In this document: positions 36,536 through 46,348 of the stretch, one piece after another
How the letters are laid out: each line of letters starts with the position of its first letter
Numbering within the stretch: position 1 is the first letter of the stretch
Origin: Pseudidiomarina taiwanensis
Lineage (GTDB): Bacteria > Pseudomonadota > Gammaproteobacteria > Enterobacterales > Alteromonadaceae
NCBI RefSeq assembly: GCF_003987435.1
Contig: NZ_PIQG01000001.1
Location: 310,001-374,000, forward strand
Direction of reading: 5' to 3'
Length of the DNA stretch: 64,000 bases
Notes under the pieces: model-generated
Database searches by the model: none
What the model was told of the DNA's origin: nothing
The model's input: the letters and a program-made list of their open reading frames with translations, nothing else
Program-made: the position numbers and the translations under genes

Positions 36536-36733
36536 ATGCCAAAAATGAAATCTCTAAAGGGCGCGTCAAAGCGCTTCAAAAAAACCGCTTCAGGCGGCTT
36601 TAAGTGCAAGCAATCCCACTTGCGTCACATCCTGACTAAGAAGAGCTCTAAGCGGAAGCGTCACCTACGTGCGAAAAGCATGGTGCACGAGTCTGACGTT
36701 CAATTAGTCGCCCGTATGTTACCGTACGCTTAA
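36536..36733 (+). CDS. rpmI: 50S ribosomal protein L35
   Basis: A 65-aa, very basic protein with the family pattern [17 protein letters not shown] and [11 protein letters not shown], a component of the large subunit. GCGGAG precedes the start. It lies between infC and rplT; the 76-bp leader may hold the L20-binding control site known from E. coli, but I could not fold it reliably. Confidence 0.98.
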   Translation: MPKMKSLKGASKRFKKTASGGFKCKQSHLRHILTKKSSKRKRHLRAKSMVHESDVQLVARMLPYA

Positions 36734-36748
36734 GGAAGGAGACAGCAA

Positions 36749-37102
36749 ATGGCACGAGTAAAACGTGGTGTGATCGCGCGTGCGCGTCACAAGAAAGTCC
36801 TGAAGCAGGCGAAAGGTTATTACGGTGCGCGTAGTCGCGTATTTCGCGTAGCGAAACAAGCCGTTATTAAAGCAGGTCAATATGCATATCGTGACCGTCG
36901 CGCGAAGAAGCGTCAATTCCGTCAATTGTGGATTGTTCGTATCAACGCTGCGGCACGTCAAAACGGTTTGTCATACAGCCGCTTTATCAATGGTTTGAAA
37001 AAAGCATCTGTAGAAATCGATCGTAAGATCCTTGCTGACATCGCAGTTCACGACCAAACTGGTTTTGCTGCGTTGGTAGAGAAAGCTAAAGGCGCTCTCT
37101 AA
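36749..37102 (+). CDS. rplT: 50S ribosomal protein L20
   Basis: A 117-aa basic protein of large-subunit assembly ([29 protein letters not shown], then a C-terminal helical domain ending [10 protein letters not shown]). In E. coli it also represses its own operon. GGAAGGAG precedes the start. A terminator follows 19 bp after the stop. Confidence 0.98.
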   Translation: MARVKRGVIARARHKKVLKQAKGYYGARSRVFRVAKQAVIKAGQYAYRDRRAKKRQFRQLWIVRINAAARQNGLSYSRFINGLKKASVEIDRKILADIAVHDQTGFAALVEKAKGAL

Positions 37103-37120
37103 GCAGGTGATGCAGTATCG

Positions 37121-38188
<1,068 letters not shown>

Positions 38189-38203
38189 GTATCGGGTAGA
38201 GCA

Positions 38204-40591
38204 ATGAAATTTAGTGAAAAGTGGTTACGTTCGTGGGTGAATCCGAAGCTTACCAGTGTTGAGCTATCTGAACAGTTGAGCATGGCCGGCTTGGAAGTTG
38301 ATGGCATCGAGCCAGTGGCTGAAGATTTTTCAGGGGTTGTAGTTGGTGAAGTAGTGAAATGTTGGCAGCATCCGAATGCCGACAAGTTGCAAGTGACCGA
38401 AGTCAATGTCGGTGCTGACGAGCCTGCGACCATTGTTTGTGGTGCACCAAACTGCCGCGCTGGGCTAAAAGTTGCTGTTGCAACAGTGGGCGCGGTGCTA
38501 CCTGGCGATTTTAAGATTAAAAAAGCAAAACTGCGCGGCGAGCCGTCACACGGAATGTTGTGTTCAGCGGCAGAGCTTGGTCTGAGTGATGATCATGATG
38601 GCATCAGTGAACTCCCAAGTGATGCACCAATTGGTATGGATTATCGTGAGTATTTAGAGCTCAACGATCACATTCTTGATGTCGATTTGACTCCAAACCG
38701 TGCGGATTGTTTGAGTATTCGTGGTATTGCACGTGAAGTGGGCGTATTGAACCGACTACCGGTTGTCGAGCTTGAGATTCAGCCTGTGGCGGCGCAAACC
38801 GACGCGCAAAAGCAGATCAAACTGAGTGCTCCAGCGGCGTGTCCACGCTATTTAGGTCGCGTGATTCAAAACGTGAATGTCAGCGCAACGTCGCCTTTGT
38901 GGTTACAAGAGCGTCTGCGTCGTAGCGGCATTCGTAGCATCGACCCTGTAGTTGATATCACTAACTATGTGCTGCTTGAACTCGGCCACCCGATGCACGC
39001 TTTTGATTTAGATAAGTTAACTGGTGACATCGATGTGCGTATGGCCGCACAGGGTGAAAAACTGCGCTTGCTTGATGGCGAAGAAGTGACTCTTGACGAT
39101 GATGTATTGGTGATTGCTGACAGCGAAAAGCCGTTGGCTATGGCCGGGATCTTCGGTGGGGAAGGCTCAGGTGTTACCCAGGAAACCAAACATGTTTTCC
39201 TTGAGTCGGCGTTCTTTGCCCCAGCTGCGATTGCTGGACGCGCACGTCGCTTCGGCTTGCACACTGACGCCTCGCACCGCTATGAGCGTGGCGTAGATTC
39301 AGAGCTTCAGCATCAAGCGATGGAGCGGGCGACCCAGTTGCTCCTCGAAATTTGTGGTGGTGAAGCTGGCCCGGTGGTGGAAGCTAAGAGTGCTGAGCAC
39401 TTACCGCAAGCCGCGAAGGTAAGTTTGCGCCATCAGCGCTTGAACCAAGTGATCGGGATGGAGTTTGCCCGTGATGAGGTCACTGAGATTCTGACCCGTC
39501 TTGGTTTTGCAGTTGAAGTCACCGCAAGCGGTTGGGATGTGGTTGCCCCGTCGTTCCGCTTTGATATCGCAATTGAAGAAGATTTGATCGAAGAAGTTGC
39601 CCGAGTTTATGGCTATCACCGTATTCAAGCGGCAGCTCCAGCGGCGCAATTACGCATGATTTCGCGCCAAGAGAGCAAAACTGACACTGCGCGATTGAAG
39701 AGTTTATTGATCGATCGCGGCTATCAAGAAGCGATTACCTACAGCTTCGTTGATCCGAAACATCAAGCGGCAATGTTTGACGATATTGCAGCGTTAACCT
39801 TGCCACACCCGATTTCAGTCGAGATGTCGTCAATGCGGGTCAGTTTATGGCCAGGGCTTGCGAATGCGGTGGCGTATAACCAAAAGCGGCAACAACCGAG
39901 CTTGGCATTTTTCGAAACTGGCTTACGTTTCTTGCCACAAGACGATGCTGAGAATGGCGTGCTACAGCAAGCGGTTATCGGCGGTATTCGTGCCGGTAAG
40001 GTACGCAAAGAGCATTGGTCGGATGAAGACCGTGCGGTCGACTTTTATGATATTAAAGGGGATGTGGAAGCGCTACTTGCCGCCACTGGAAGCCTTTCTG
40101 AGTACCGTTTTGTTGCCGATGAACATAGTGCCTTGCATCCGGGTCAAAGTGCGGCAATCTTCCGCAGCGGTAAGCGGGTCGGCTATGTTGGCGCCTTGCA
40201 TCCAAAACTCGATAAAGTGCTGGGCTTAAATGGCCGTACGTTCGTGTTTGAACTTGAGCTTGATGCGATTACAACGCGCCAGTTACCAAGTGCAACGGCG
40301 GTCTCGAAGTATCCATCGATTCGTCGTGACTTAGCGGTGGTGTTGGATCAGCAAATTGCGGCGGGTGAAGTACTTGCTGCGATTGAAAAAATTGGCGTAA
40401 ATCATTTAGTTGACCTAAACTTGTTCGATGTATATCAAGGGACTGGGGTAGCCGAGGGGCAACGTAGTTTAGCGCTTTCGCTAACCCTGCAGCATCCAGA
40501 GCGCACCCTTGAAGAACAAGAAGTCAACGCGTCTGTTAAAACAGTCGTTGATACTTTAATCGCCGAGTTTGGCGCGACCCTCAGGGAGTAA
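38204..40591 (+). CDS. pheT: Phenylalanyl-tRNA synthetase beta subunit
   Basis: The 795-aa partner of PheS that carries tRNA binding and editing: N-terminal EMAP/OB domain (about 40-150), B3/B4 editing domain ([12 protein letters not shown] near residue 265), B5 and core-like domains, and the C-terminal ferredoxin-like anticodon domain ([13 protein letters not shown]). Standard length. ihfA follows 5 bp after the stop, the arrangement seen in E. coli. Confidence 0.98.
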   Translation: MKFSEKWLRSWVNPKLTSVELSEQLSMAGLEVDGIEPVAEDFSGVVVGEVVKCWQHPNADKLQVTEVNVGADEPATIVCGAPNCRAGLKVAVATVGAVLPGDFKIKKAKLRGEPSHGMLCSAAELGLSDDHDGISELPSDAPIGMDYREYLELNDHILDVDLTPNRADCLSIRGIAREVGVLNRLPVVELEIQPVAAQTDAQKQIKLSAPAACPRYLGRVIQNVNVSATSPLWLQERLRRSGIRSIDPVVDITNYVLLELGHPMHAFDLDKLTGDIDVRMAAQGEKLRLLDGEEVTLDDDVLVIADSEKPLAMAGIFGGEGSGVTQETKHVFLESAFFAPAAIAGRARRFGLHTDASHRYERGVDSELQHQAMERATQLLLEICGGEAGPVVEAKSAEHLPQAAKVSLRHQRLNQVIGMEFARDEVTEILTRLGFAVEVTASGWDVVAPSFRFDIAIEEDLIEEVARVYGYHRIQAAAPAAQLRMISRQESKTDTARLKSLLIDRGYQEAITYSFVDPKHQAAMFDDIAALTLPHPISVEMSSMRVSLWPGLANAVAYNQKRQQPSLAFFETGLRFLPQDDAENGVLQQAVIGGIRAGKVRKEHWSDEDRAVDFYDIKGDVEALLAATGSLSEYRFVADEHSALHPGQSAAIFRSGKRVGYVGALHPKLDKVLGLNGRTFVFELELDAITTRQLPSATAVSKYPSIRRDLAVVLDQQIAAGEVLAAIEKIGVNHLVDLNLFDVYQGTGVAEGQRSLALSLTLQHPERTLEEQEVNASVKTVVDTLIAEFGATLRE

Positions 40592-40596
40592 GTGAA

Positions 40597-40896
40597 ATGG
40601 CACTGACCAAAGCCGATATGGCCGAGCGTTTGTTTGAGAAGTTTGGAATGAATCGACGTGACGCGAAAGAGTTAGTCGAGAACTTTTTTGAAGAGATCCG
40701 CAGCGCCTTAGAACAAGGCGAGGAAGTAAAACTCTCCGGCTTTGGTAACTTTGAGCTTCGAACCAAGAATGAGCGCCCAGGGCGCAATCCGAAAACTGGA
40801 GAAGACATTCCTATTTCGGCGCGCCGGGTGGTGACGTTTCGCCCAGGGCAAAAGCTCAAACAGCGGGTTGCGAACGCCAAACCTGATGGCGAATAG
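40597..40896 (+). CDS. ihfA: Integration host factor subunit alpha
   Basis: A 99-aa DNA-bending protein of the HU/IHF family. The beta-arm proline signature [22 protein letters not shown] around residues 46-67 identifies IHF-alpha. The protein forms a heterodimer with IHF-beta and shapes nucleoid and promoter DNA. It is the last gene of the thrS-ihfA block and ends at a strong terminator. Confidence 0.97.
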   Translation: MALTKADMAERLFEKFGMNRRDAKELVENFFEEIRSALEQGEEVKLSGFGNFELRTKNERPGRNPKTGEDIPISARRVVTFRPGQKLKQRVANAKPDGE

Positions 40897-40901
40897 CGAT
40901 T

Positions 40902-40931
40902 AAAAAAGCCGCTCATTTGAGCGGCTTTTTT
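40902..40931. terminator. Bidirectional rho-independent terminator
   Basis: A-run, GCCGCTC / GAGCGGC with an ATTT loop, then a run of T; it lies between convergent ihfA and chrR. Confidence 0.92.
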
Positions 40932-40952
40932 GTAACCTGCTAGGCAGTTTTA

Positions 40953-41630
40953 TTAGCGGAAGAATAAGCTGCTAAACGGGTTCAGCAAGCGACTAATCCC
41001 CGAAGTAAACTGCATTGGCGCATCAAGTGTCGCCAAGGTTAAGCAATCTTCAGCTTGCGTTGCTGGGGTATGCTTATGATGCCCATCGAGCAAAATGAAA
41101 TCACCATCGCGATACTCGTCGAACTCATCATGGAACACGCCATTGATGACGACCGTGGCTTCTTGGCCTTTGTGGGTATGCTCTGGTACTTGTGCACCTT
41201 CGCTCATATAGATCAAGTTCAGTGGTTGCTCTTCATCTACTTGCACGGGCGCACGCCACAAATGGCTCACCATATGCTGCCACTCACCGATGTGACGGCT
41301 GTTGCGTGCTAGGGTGGGTGGCAGGGTAAAGCGCTTGCCATCCAAGCTGATGAGGTTATTTACCTCATGTGCAACGGGCTGTTGAATGCCTTGCTGTGAA
41401 TTAAAGATGCGCTCGAGCATTGCGTCCGCTTCAGCAATTGACAGTTGGCTGCTTACGCGTGAACTGTTTTGCATGACTTTCTGCGCTAATTGCTCTTCGA
41501 TATCTTGTACTTGCTGTTGGCAATGTGGGCACATATCGACATGTGTGCCAACCACCATAAGCATCGCCGGGGTTAGTTCCCCAGCCACATATCCAACCAG
41601 TAGTTGTTCAGAAGGATGTGATTTAATCAT
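40953..41630 (-). CDS. chrR: ChrR-type zinc anti-sigma factor with cupin domain
   Basis: A 225-aa cytoplasmic anti-sigma factor. The zinc anti-sigma domain is N-terminal with His5, His30, Cys34 and Cys37 (H-x3-C-x2-C), the same ligand spacing as Rhodobacter ChrR. A C-terminal cupin domain has H151-x-H153, E157 and the later H187 region. In Rhodobacter, singlet oxygen releases RpoE from ChrR through this cupin domain. The gene overlaps the sigma factor gene by 8 bp, giving coupled 1:1 synthesis. Confidence 0.93.
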   Translation of the reverse strand: MIKSHPSEQLLVGYVAGELTPAMLMVVGTHVDMCPHCQQQVQDIEEQLAQKVMQNSSRVSSQLSIAEADAMLERIFNSQQGIQQPVAHEVNNLISLDGKRFTLPPTLARNSRHIGEWQHMVSHLWRAPVQVDEEQPLNLIYMSEGAQVPEHTHKGQEATVVINGVFHDEFDEYRDGDFILLDGHHKHTPATQAEDCLTLATLDAPMQFTSGISRLLNPFSSLFFR

Positions 41631-42243
41631 CGCTGTGTATCAACTCTTTCAATTTCTGTAACGCCAGTCGCGTCCGCGACTTAACCGTACCTAAAGGAAT
41701 AGCGAGCGCGTCAGCGACTTCCTGCTGCGACTTACCCTCTACGTAAATCAATTCAATCACAGTTTTTTGCGCTACTGGTAATTGCTCGCAGTAGTTCGCT
41801 AACTGTTGCATAAGCAGATCATCATCGAGTGCGTAATCGTCATCGAGACTGTCGTTCTGCTCTGCCAAAATTGGCCATAAATCGTCAGCACTTAAGTCAT
41901 ACTGGCGATGCTTATTCTTGCGTAAAAAATCAAACCGAATGTTCCGCGCAATAGTAAAAATCCACGTTGCTGCGGAGCCGCGGTCTGGCTTAAATAAGTG
42001 GGCTTTATGCCACACATTGGTCATCGTTTCTTGCACTAAGTCCATTGCCGTTTGCTCATTACCAAATTGGCGTGTGGCATAGGCTTGAAGCTTGGGTGCA
42101 AAGTGATGAAACAGCTCGCTGAAGGCACGGCGGTTACGATTGGTTGCAATTTCAACCAGTAGGGACGCCGCATGTTCAGCACTGTCTGGCTGTGCAGTGG
42201 ACATAGTTTTCCGTCTTGTCGAAGTATCCATCGCTGTCTGCAT
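41623..42243 (-). CDS. rpoE: ECF sigma factor, RpoE/ECF11-type partner of ChrR
   Basis: A 206-aa sigma-70 family factor of the ECF class: sigma-2 domain (about 30-100; DLVQETMTNVWHKA, AATWIFTIARNIRFDFLRK) and sigma-4 domain (about 145-200; VAQKTVIELIYVEGKSQQEVADAL). ATG 42243 has a fair GGTG ribosome site and lies about 30 bp after the expected transcription start; later ATG codons at 42228 and 42204 are possible. Its own promoter carries the regulon motif, so it is autoregulated. Confidence 0.93.
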   Translation of the reverse strand: MQTAMDTSTRRKTMSTAQPDSAEHAASLLVEIATNRNRRAFSELFHHFAPKLQAYATRQFGNEQTAMDLVQETMTNVWHKAHLFKPDRGSAATWIFTIARNIRFDFLRKNKHRQYDLSADDLWPILAEQNDSLDDDYALDDDLLMQQLANYCEQLPVAQKTVIELIYVEGKSQQEVADALAIPLGTVKSRTRLALQKLKELIHSDD

Positions 42244-42280
42244 AGCAAATCACCGTTTCTCATCTCTCGGTTATTAAACT

Positions 42281-42306
42281 TACGCATAGACAACACAATA
42301 AGATCA
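42281..42306 (-). promoter_or_regulatory. ECF11-type promoter of rpoE-chrR
   Basis: On the minus strand TGATCT (42301-42306), 16 bp, then CGTAAG beginning at 42284. The GATC to CGTA distance is 17 bp, as at the LON-domain gene. It resembles the TGATC-type -35 element known for RpoE in Rhodobacter. Confidence 0.7.
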
Positions 42307-42322
42307 GTAGTGTAGCTTATTT

Positions 42323-42928
42323 CTAAGTATTTTCAGTATTTTCTTGAATTAGTTGGCGCAGGTAACTGAGCGTTTTCTCACAACAATCGCTATTCAGTAA
42401 CTCCTGTTTGACCTGAGCCTGCACTGGCAACAGCTCAAGCCAGCGATAGCAAACCCAATCAGCGGCATCAAAATATTGCTGACACTTGCTGCCTTCAAGC
42501 TCGGGGTAGCTCTGATACACTTGCTGGAGTTGCTCAGCTAAAAACTTATCTTCTGCTGATAATGGAGTCTGTGGCCAATTTTCTACCGGATTCAGGCTGC
42601 CTACTCGGAGCCCGTCTGACTCGGTATGAACTTCGTTGATGACCGCACAGCGTTCCGCTTGCACTGTAATACCCAGCAAGCCGTCATCAAGGGTTTCGAA
42701 GTCGATAACGGTAGCAAGGGTTGCGATAGGGTGAATATGACGATTTAATTCACGGTTGCCGGCTTCGTTCAGCATCGCCATCGCAATGTAGCCTTGGTTT
42801 TTACCCGCACAGGCTTCTTTGACCATGCGCACGTAACGTGGTTCGAAGATACGCAGGCGTAAGCGTCCACCCGGAAGCACGTGGGCGTTCAAAGGAAATA
42901 AAGGCGCGTGTAGTTCGCTATGGACCAT
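42323..42928 (-). CDS. LON substrate-binding-domain protein (no protease domain)
   Basis: A 201-aa protein consisting of the N-terminal Lon-type (PUA-like) domain: LHAPLFPLNAHVLPGGRLRLRIFEPRYVRMV opens it, and a helical tail follows. It has no AAA+ or Ser-Lys protease part. Similar stand-alone proteins bind peptides or other factors; the function is unknown. I prefer ATG 42928 with GGAG 10 bp before it; the TTG at 42952 is an alternative start. An ECF11-like promoter motif lies 50 bp upstream, so it may belong to the RpoE regulon. Confidence 0.85.
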   Translation of the reverse strand: MVHSELHAPLFPLNAHVLPGGRLRLRIFEPRYVRMVKEACAGKNQGYIAMAMLNEAGNRELNRHIHPIATLATVIDFETLDDGLLGITVQAERCAVINEVHTESDGLRVGSLNPVENWPQTPLSAEDKFLAEQLQQVYQSYPELEGSKCQQYFDAADWVCYRWLELLPVQAQVKQELLNSDCCEKTLSYLRQLIQENTENT

Positions 42929-42973
42929 GTTCCGCTTTCTCCACAAGAGCAAACTTAATGAAATTCATGTCCA

Positions 42974-43000
42974 TTACGCGCGGTGTGGCTATTCGGATCG
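42974..43000 (-). promoter_or_regulatory. ECF11-type promoter upstream of LON-domain gene
   Basis: On the minus strand CGATCC (42995-43000), then CGTAA starting at 42978. GATC and CGTA are 17 bp apart, identical to the rpoE promoter. Confidence 0.62.
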
Positions 43001-43056
43001 TTATTTATTGCGGACAATATGGTAAAAATTAATCACAAAGTTTATGCGGAGTGCAT

Positions 43057-43740
43057 ATGTTGCAAAAGCGCACCTTAAAAATCGGCGTCAGTGCGTGCCT
43101 GATGGGCATGCCAGTTCGTTACGACGGCACGGCCAAAACCTCTGCCGATTGTCAGCAACTGGCAGATTCATTTGAAGTCATCACCTTTTGTCCTGAGGTT
43201 GGCGCAGGCATGGGCGTGCCACGTCCGACGATTTATCTTACGGGTGAAATAGCAGCCTATCAGGCGCGTTTGCATCACAACAACCAGGACGTCACGCTAG
43301 CCCTCGAACATTACAGCCAAAGCCGACGCAACGAATTAGCGCAACTCTCTGGCTGTATTTTAAAAAGCCGTTCGCCAAGTTGTGGTGTGAACAGTGCGCC
43401 ATTAGTAAACGATGGACAAGCAACCGGTGAGCTGGTGGATGGCATCTTTACTCAGGTGATTCGAGCTGAATTTCCTGATATGCCTATTTTGGATAGCGAT
43501 GATGTCGACGATGAACTTGCGTTGGCGCAGTTTTTACTCAAAGCGACAGTCTATGGCCATGCCGAGCTGTGCTTGGGTGATTTTGCTTGGTTACCTCAAG
43601 GAAGTGATCCCGAATTAAAGATTCGACGTTTGTTGCCCGATATCTACAAGAAAATCGAAACGCTCTCGATCGACAAGTGCGAGCAGTTTCGAGCACAATT
43701 TGAAGATGGCCAGCAAAATAACAGGAGAGCAGAGCGGTGA
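43057..43740 (+). CDS. DUF523 family protein (YbbK-like)
   Basis: A 227-aa protein with the DUF523 signatures GVSACLMG-PVRYDG, CPEVGAGMGVPRP and KSRSPSCG, which include conserved cysteines. The C-terminal ~70 residues extend beyond the short DUF523 domain. The family is often next to photolyase genes, and it overlaps phrB here by 3 bp (GTGA). I chose ATG 43057 because GGAG lies 6 bp before it. An internal promoter for the next gene lies in its 3' end. Confidence 0.88.
   Translation: MLQKRTLKIGVSACLMGMPVRYDGTAKTSADCQQLADSFEVITFCPEVGAGMGVPRPTIYLTGEIAAYQARLHHNNQDVTLALEHYSQSRRNELAQLSGCILKSRSPSCGVNSAPLVNDGQATGELVDGIFTQVIRAEFPDMPILDSDDVDDELALAQFLLKATVYGHAELCLGDFAWLPQGSDPELKIRRLLPDIYKKIETLSIDKCEQFRAQFEDGQQNNRRAER
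43605..43631 (+). promoter_or_regulatory. Candidate ECF11-type promoter for photolyase operon, inside DUF523 gene
   Basis: TGATCC (43605-43610), 16 bp, CGTTTG beginning at 43627. The GATC-N17-CGTT layout equals the other two sites apart from T for A. It would start transcription about 100 bp before the photolyase gene. Confidence 0.5.
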
Positions 43741-45143
43741 GTGCAGCAATTTGGTTTCGAAATGATTTACGCTTAGTCGATAATCCCGCTGTCGCAGCGG
43801 CGCTCGCCAATTGCACTAAACCGCTAAAAGCCTTTTATCTGGTTGCTCCCAAGCAGTGGCAACAGCATTATTGGGCACCGATTAAATTAGACTTGTTGTG
43901 GCGCCATCTGGCCCAGTTTAAAGCCGATTTAAAACTGCACGATATCGAGCTTGAACTGCTGGAGTGTCCCCACTGGCATCAAGCGCCGCGTGTCATTAAT
44001 GATTTCTGTCAGACCCATCAGATTACCGACCTGTACGCGAATGCAGAATATCCATTGCATGAACAACAGCGCGACCGAGCAGTCGAGAACTGGCTTGCTG
44101 AGCAGCACATTAGCCTGCACATGACCCACGGCCAATTGATCGCTGCGCCGACGATTCGAACCAAACAAGGTGGGATTTATCAAAAATTCACACCGTTTCA
44201 TCGGGCTTGGCGTGAGCAGATCCGTGTCAGTGGCCTACCAGAGTGTCCTCAGATTAAGTTAAATGAAGCCGCGACACCTGCCGCGATTGGCGCGTGCCCA
44301 TTACCGACTAAGTCGAGCGAAGCTTGGCCTGTGGGCGAGGTAGCGACATTAGCTCTACTCGACCGTTATATTGAAAACCATGTCGCTAACTATGCCGATG
44401 AGCGTGATTTGCCAGGCTTGGATACGACCTCGCGGCTTTCTGCGTATTTTGAGTTGGGGATTGTTGGGGTGGTGACGGCTGCAAAGAAGCTGCAGCAACT
44501 GAGCCCGCAATTTCCTGATGGACTGGAACAGGGCGCGGATATTTGGTTGGCCGAGCTTGCTTGGCGCGAGTTTTATCAGCATCTAATGGCCCATGTTCCG
44601 CGTTTAAGCCAAGGCAAAGCATTTCAGGCCCACACGGATGCCTTTCCATGGCGCACTGGTGAACAGGCGGAAGCGGATTTTGCTCGCTGGTGTCGCGGTG
44701 AAACCGGCTTCCCAATTGTTGATGCGGGGATGCGTCAACTCAATAGCACTGGCTGGATGCATAATCGGGTGCGGATGATCGTGGCGAGTTTCCTAGTTAA
44801 GGATCTACAGCTCGATTGGCGTTGGGGTGAACGTTATTTTATGGAAAACCTCATCGATGGCAGTTTCCCGGCAAATAATGGTGGCTGGCAGTGGAGTGCT
44901 TCGACTGGAGTAGATGCAGTGCCGTACTTCCGGGTCTTTAATCCAACCTCGCAAAGCCAAAAGGTTGATCCCGATGGTCGCTATATCCGTACTTGGATCA
45001 AGGAATTAGAAAACTGTCCGAGCAAGTACATCCATGCTCCGAGTGAGTGGCTACGGGCCAATCAAAATCATGATTACCCGTTGCCTATGGTCGACCATAA
45101 GCAAGCTCGCGAGCAATTTTTAGAGAAATTCAAAGCGCTATAA
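43737..45143 (+). CDS. phrB: Deoxyribodipyrimidine (CPD) photolyase, class I
   Basis: A 468-aa flavoprotein that repairs cyclobutane pyrimidine dimers with blue light. The N-terminal antenna (MTHF) domain is about 1-130 and the FAD-binding helical domain follows: ELAWREFYQH, WCRGETGFPIVDAGMRQL, WMHNRVRM and the adenine-contact STGVDAVPYFRVFNP. It starts with GTG at 43737, with AGGAG upstream. Photolyase is a standard member of RpoE/ChrR regulons. Confidence 0.96.
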   Translation: MSAAIWFRNDLRLVDNPAVAAALANCTKPLKAFYLVAPKQWQQHYWAPIKLDLLWRHLAQFKADLKLHDIELELLECPHWHQAPRVINDFCQTHQITDLYANAEYPLHEQQRDRAVENWLAEQHISLHMTHGQLIAAPTIRTKQGGIYQKFTPFHRAWREQIRVSGLPECPQIKLNEAATPAAIGACPLPTKSSEAWPVGEVATLALLDRYIENHVANYADERDLPGLDTTSRLSAYFELGIVGVVTAAKKLQQLSPQFPDGLEQGADIWLAELAWREFYQHLMAHVPRLSQGKAFQAHTDAFPWRTGEQAEADFARWCRGETGFPIVDAGMRQLNSTGWMHNRVRMIVASFLVKDLQLDWRWGERYFMENLIDGSFPANNGGWQWSASTGVDAVPYFRVFNPTSQSQKVDPDGRYIRTWIKELENCPSKYIHAPSEWLRANQNHDYPLPMVDHKQAREQFLEKFKAL

Positions 45144-45176
45144 CAGAGTAAACGGTGAAAACGGGTAGAGGGGCCT

Positions 45177-45623
45177 ATGCACACGAAACATGTGATAGAA
45201 CACGAGGTAACGCAAAAAGTCGTCGGGTTTTACCAAGACTTCTCAATGGCAAGCCTTGCGTCACTGCCTGCGATTTATGCCGCCGAGGTCGAATTTGTTG
45301 ACCCTGTTCACGTCACGCACGGGCTTGATAACTTGCATTCATACTTTGCCAATACCATGCAAAATGTGACCCATTGCACCTTCACCTTCAGTCAGATTAC
45401 AGAGTCTGATGACGGCGCGTTTCTGGTGTGGGAGATGGTGTTTAAGCATCCCAAAATGAAAGGTGGCAAGGCGATCTCAGTGCCTGGTGTGAGCCAATTA
45501 AAATATCAAGATGGCAAGGTCAGTTGGCAACGTGACTACTATGATATGGGCGCCATGATTTACGAGAATATTCCAGTGATTGGCAAAGTTGTGAAATCGA
45601 TCAAGCAGAGGCTGATTCCATGA
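45177..45623 (+). CDS. NTF2-like (SnoaL-fold) protein of the RpoE regulon
   Basis: A 148-aa protein with an NTF2/SnoaL-like cone fold: an N-terminal helix, EFVDPVHVTHG, then FLVWEMVFKH and the C-terminal tail. Proteins of this type occur next to the SDR/FAD-oxidoreductase/DUF1365/Cfa block in many gammaproteobacteria. It may bind a hydrophobic ligand or be an enzyme; no catalytic residue can be assigned. GAGGGG precedes the start; its stop overlaps the SDR start (ATGA). Confidence 0.85.
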   Translation: MHTKHVIEHEVTQKVVGFYQDFSMASLASLPAIYAAEVEFVDPVHVTHGLDNLHSYFANTMQNVTHCTFTFSQITESDDGAFLVWEMVFKHPKMKGGKAISVPGVSQLKYQDGKVSWQRDYYDMGAMIYENIPVIGKVVKSIKQRLIP

Positions 45624-46339
45624 AACGTATCCTCATTACCGGCGCAACCTCAGGGATTGGCAAACAGCTCGCCATTGATTACGCCAAGCTAGGCAATGAA
45701 GTCATTGCTTGCGGCCGCAATCAAAAGGCCCTTGATGAACTCGTTGAAATCGGTGCGGGGCGAATTAGCGCCTGCCAATTGGATGTGAGTAATGCGGAGC
45801 AAACGCGGGCAGCGTTGGCCGATAAAACTGGGCTGGATATCGTTATTCTCTCGGCAGGGGTCTGTGAATACCTTGATGTCGAGCAATTCGAAGCGGCGCT
45901 GTTTGAGCGCGTGTTCGAGGTCAATATCTTTGGCGCGATGCGCTGTGTCGAGGCCGTACTGCCAAACTTAGCAGCTGGGAGCCACTTAGTATTAGTTGGC
46001 AGTACAGCACGCTTGCTCCCCTTTACTCGAGCTCAAGCATACGGTGGCTCGAAAGCCGCTTTGAGCTATATCGCCAATAGCCTGCAGGTCGATTTAGCCG
46101 AGCGGGGCATTCGAGTGCAAACCGTCTCGCCTGGCTTTGTTGAAACGCCGATGACCGATGCCAATGACTTTGAAATGCCCATGCGGGTTACTGTAGACGA
46201 TGCTTCTAAAGCGATTCGCCGCGGCATTGAGAAAAATCGCACGGATATTGCCTTTCCTCGGGTCTTTGCGACAGTTTTAAAACTTCTTTCTTTATTGCCG
46301 CAACGGGTACAAGTTGCGATTTCAAAACGTATAGCGTAG
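45620..46339 (+). CDS. SDR oxidoreductase of the RpoE regulon
   Basis: A 239-aa short-chain dehydrogenase: TGATSGIGK cofactor loop, CGRN after beta-2 (Arg favours NADP(H)), Ser in GSTAR and the active-site YGGSK. No substrate is known; the surrounding genes suggest a lipid or a lipid-oxidation product. It lies between the NTF2-like and the FAD-oxidoreductase genes with short gaps. Confidence 0.88.
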   Translation: MKRILITGATSGIGKQLAIDYAKLGNEVIACGRNQKALDELVEIGAGRISACQLDVSNAEQTRAALADKTGLDIVILSAGVCEYLDVEQFEAALFERVFEVNIFGAMRCVEAVLPNLAAGSHLVLVGSTARLLPFTRAQAYGGSKAALSYIANSLQVDLAERGIRVQTVSPGFVETPMTDANDFEMPMRVTVDDASKAIRRGIEKNRTDIAFPRVFATVLKLLSLLPQRVQVAISKRIA

Positions 46340-46348
46340 GAATTCCAA

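Noticed and set aside
43001-43056. ECF11-type promoter on the plus strand for the DUF523 gene
   Set aside because: The GATC at 42996-42999 has ATAT, not CGTA, at the required 17-bp distance in this direction.
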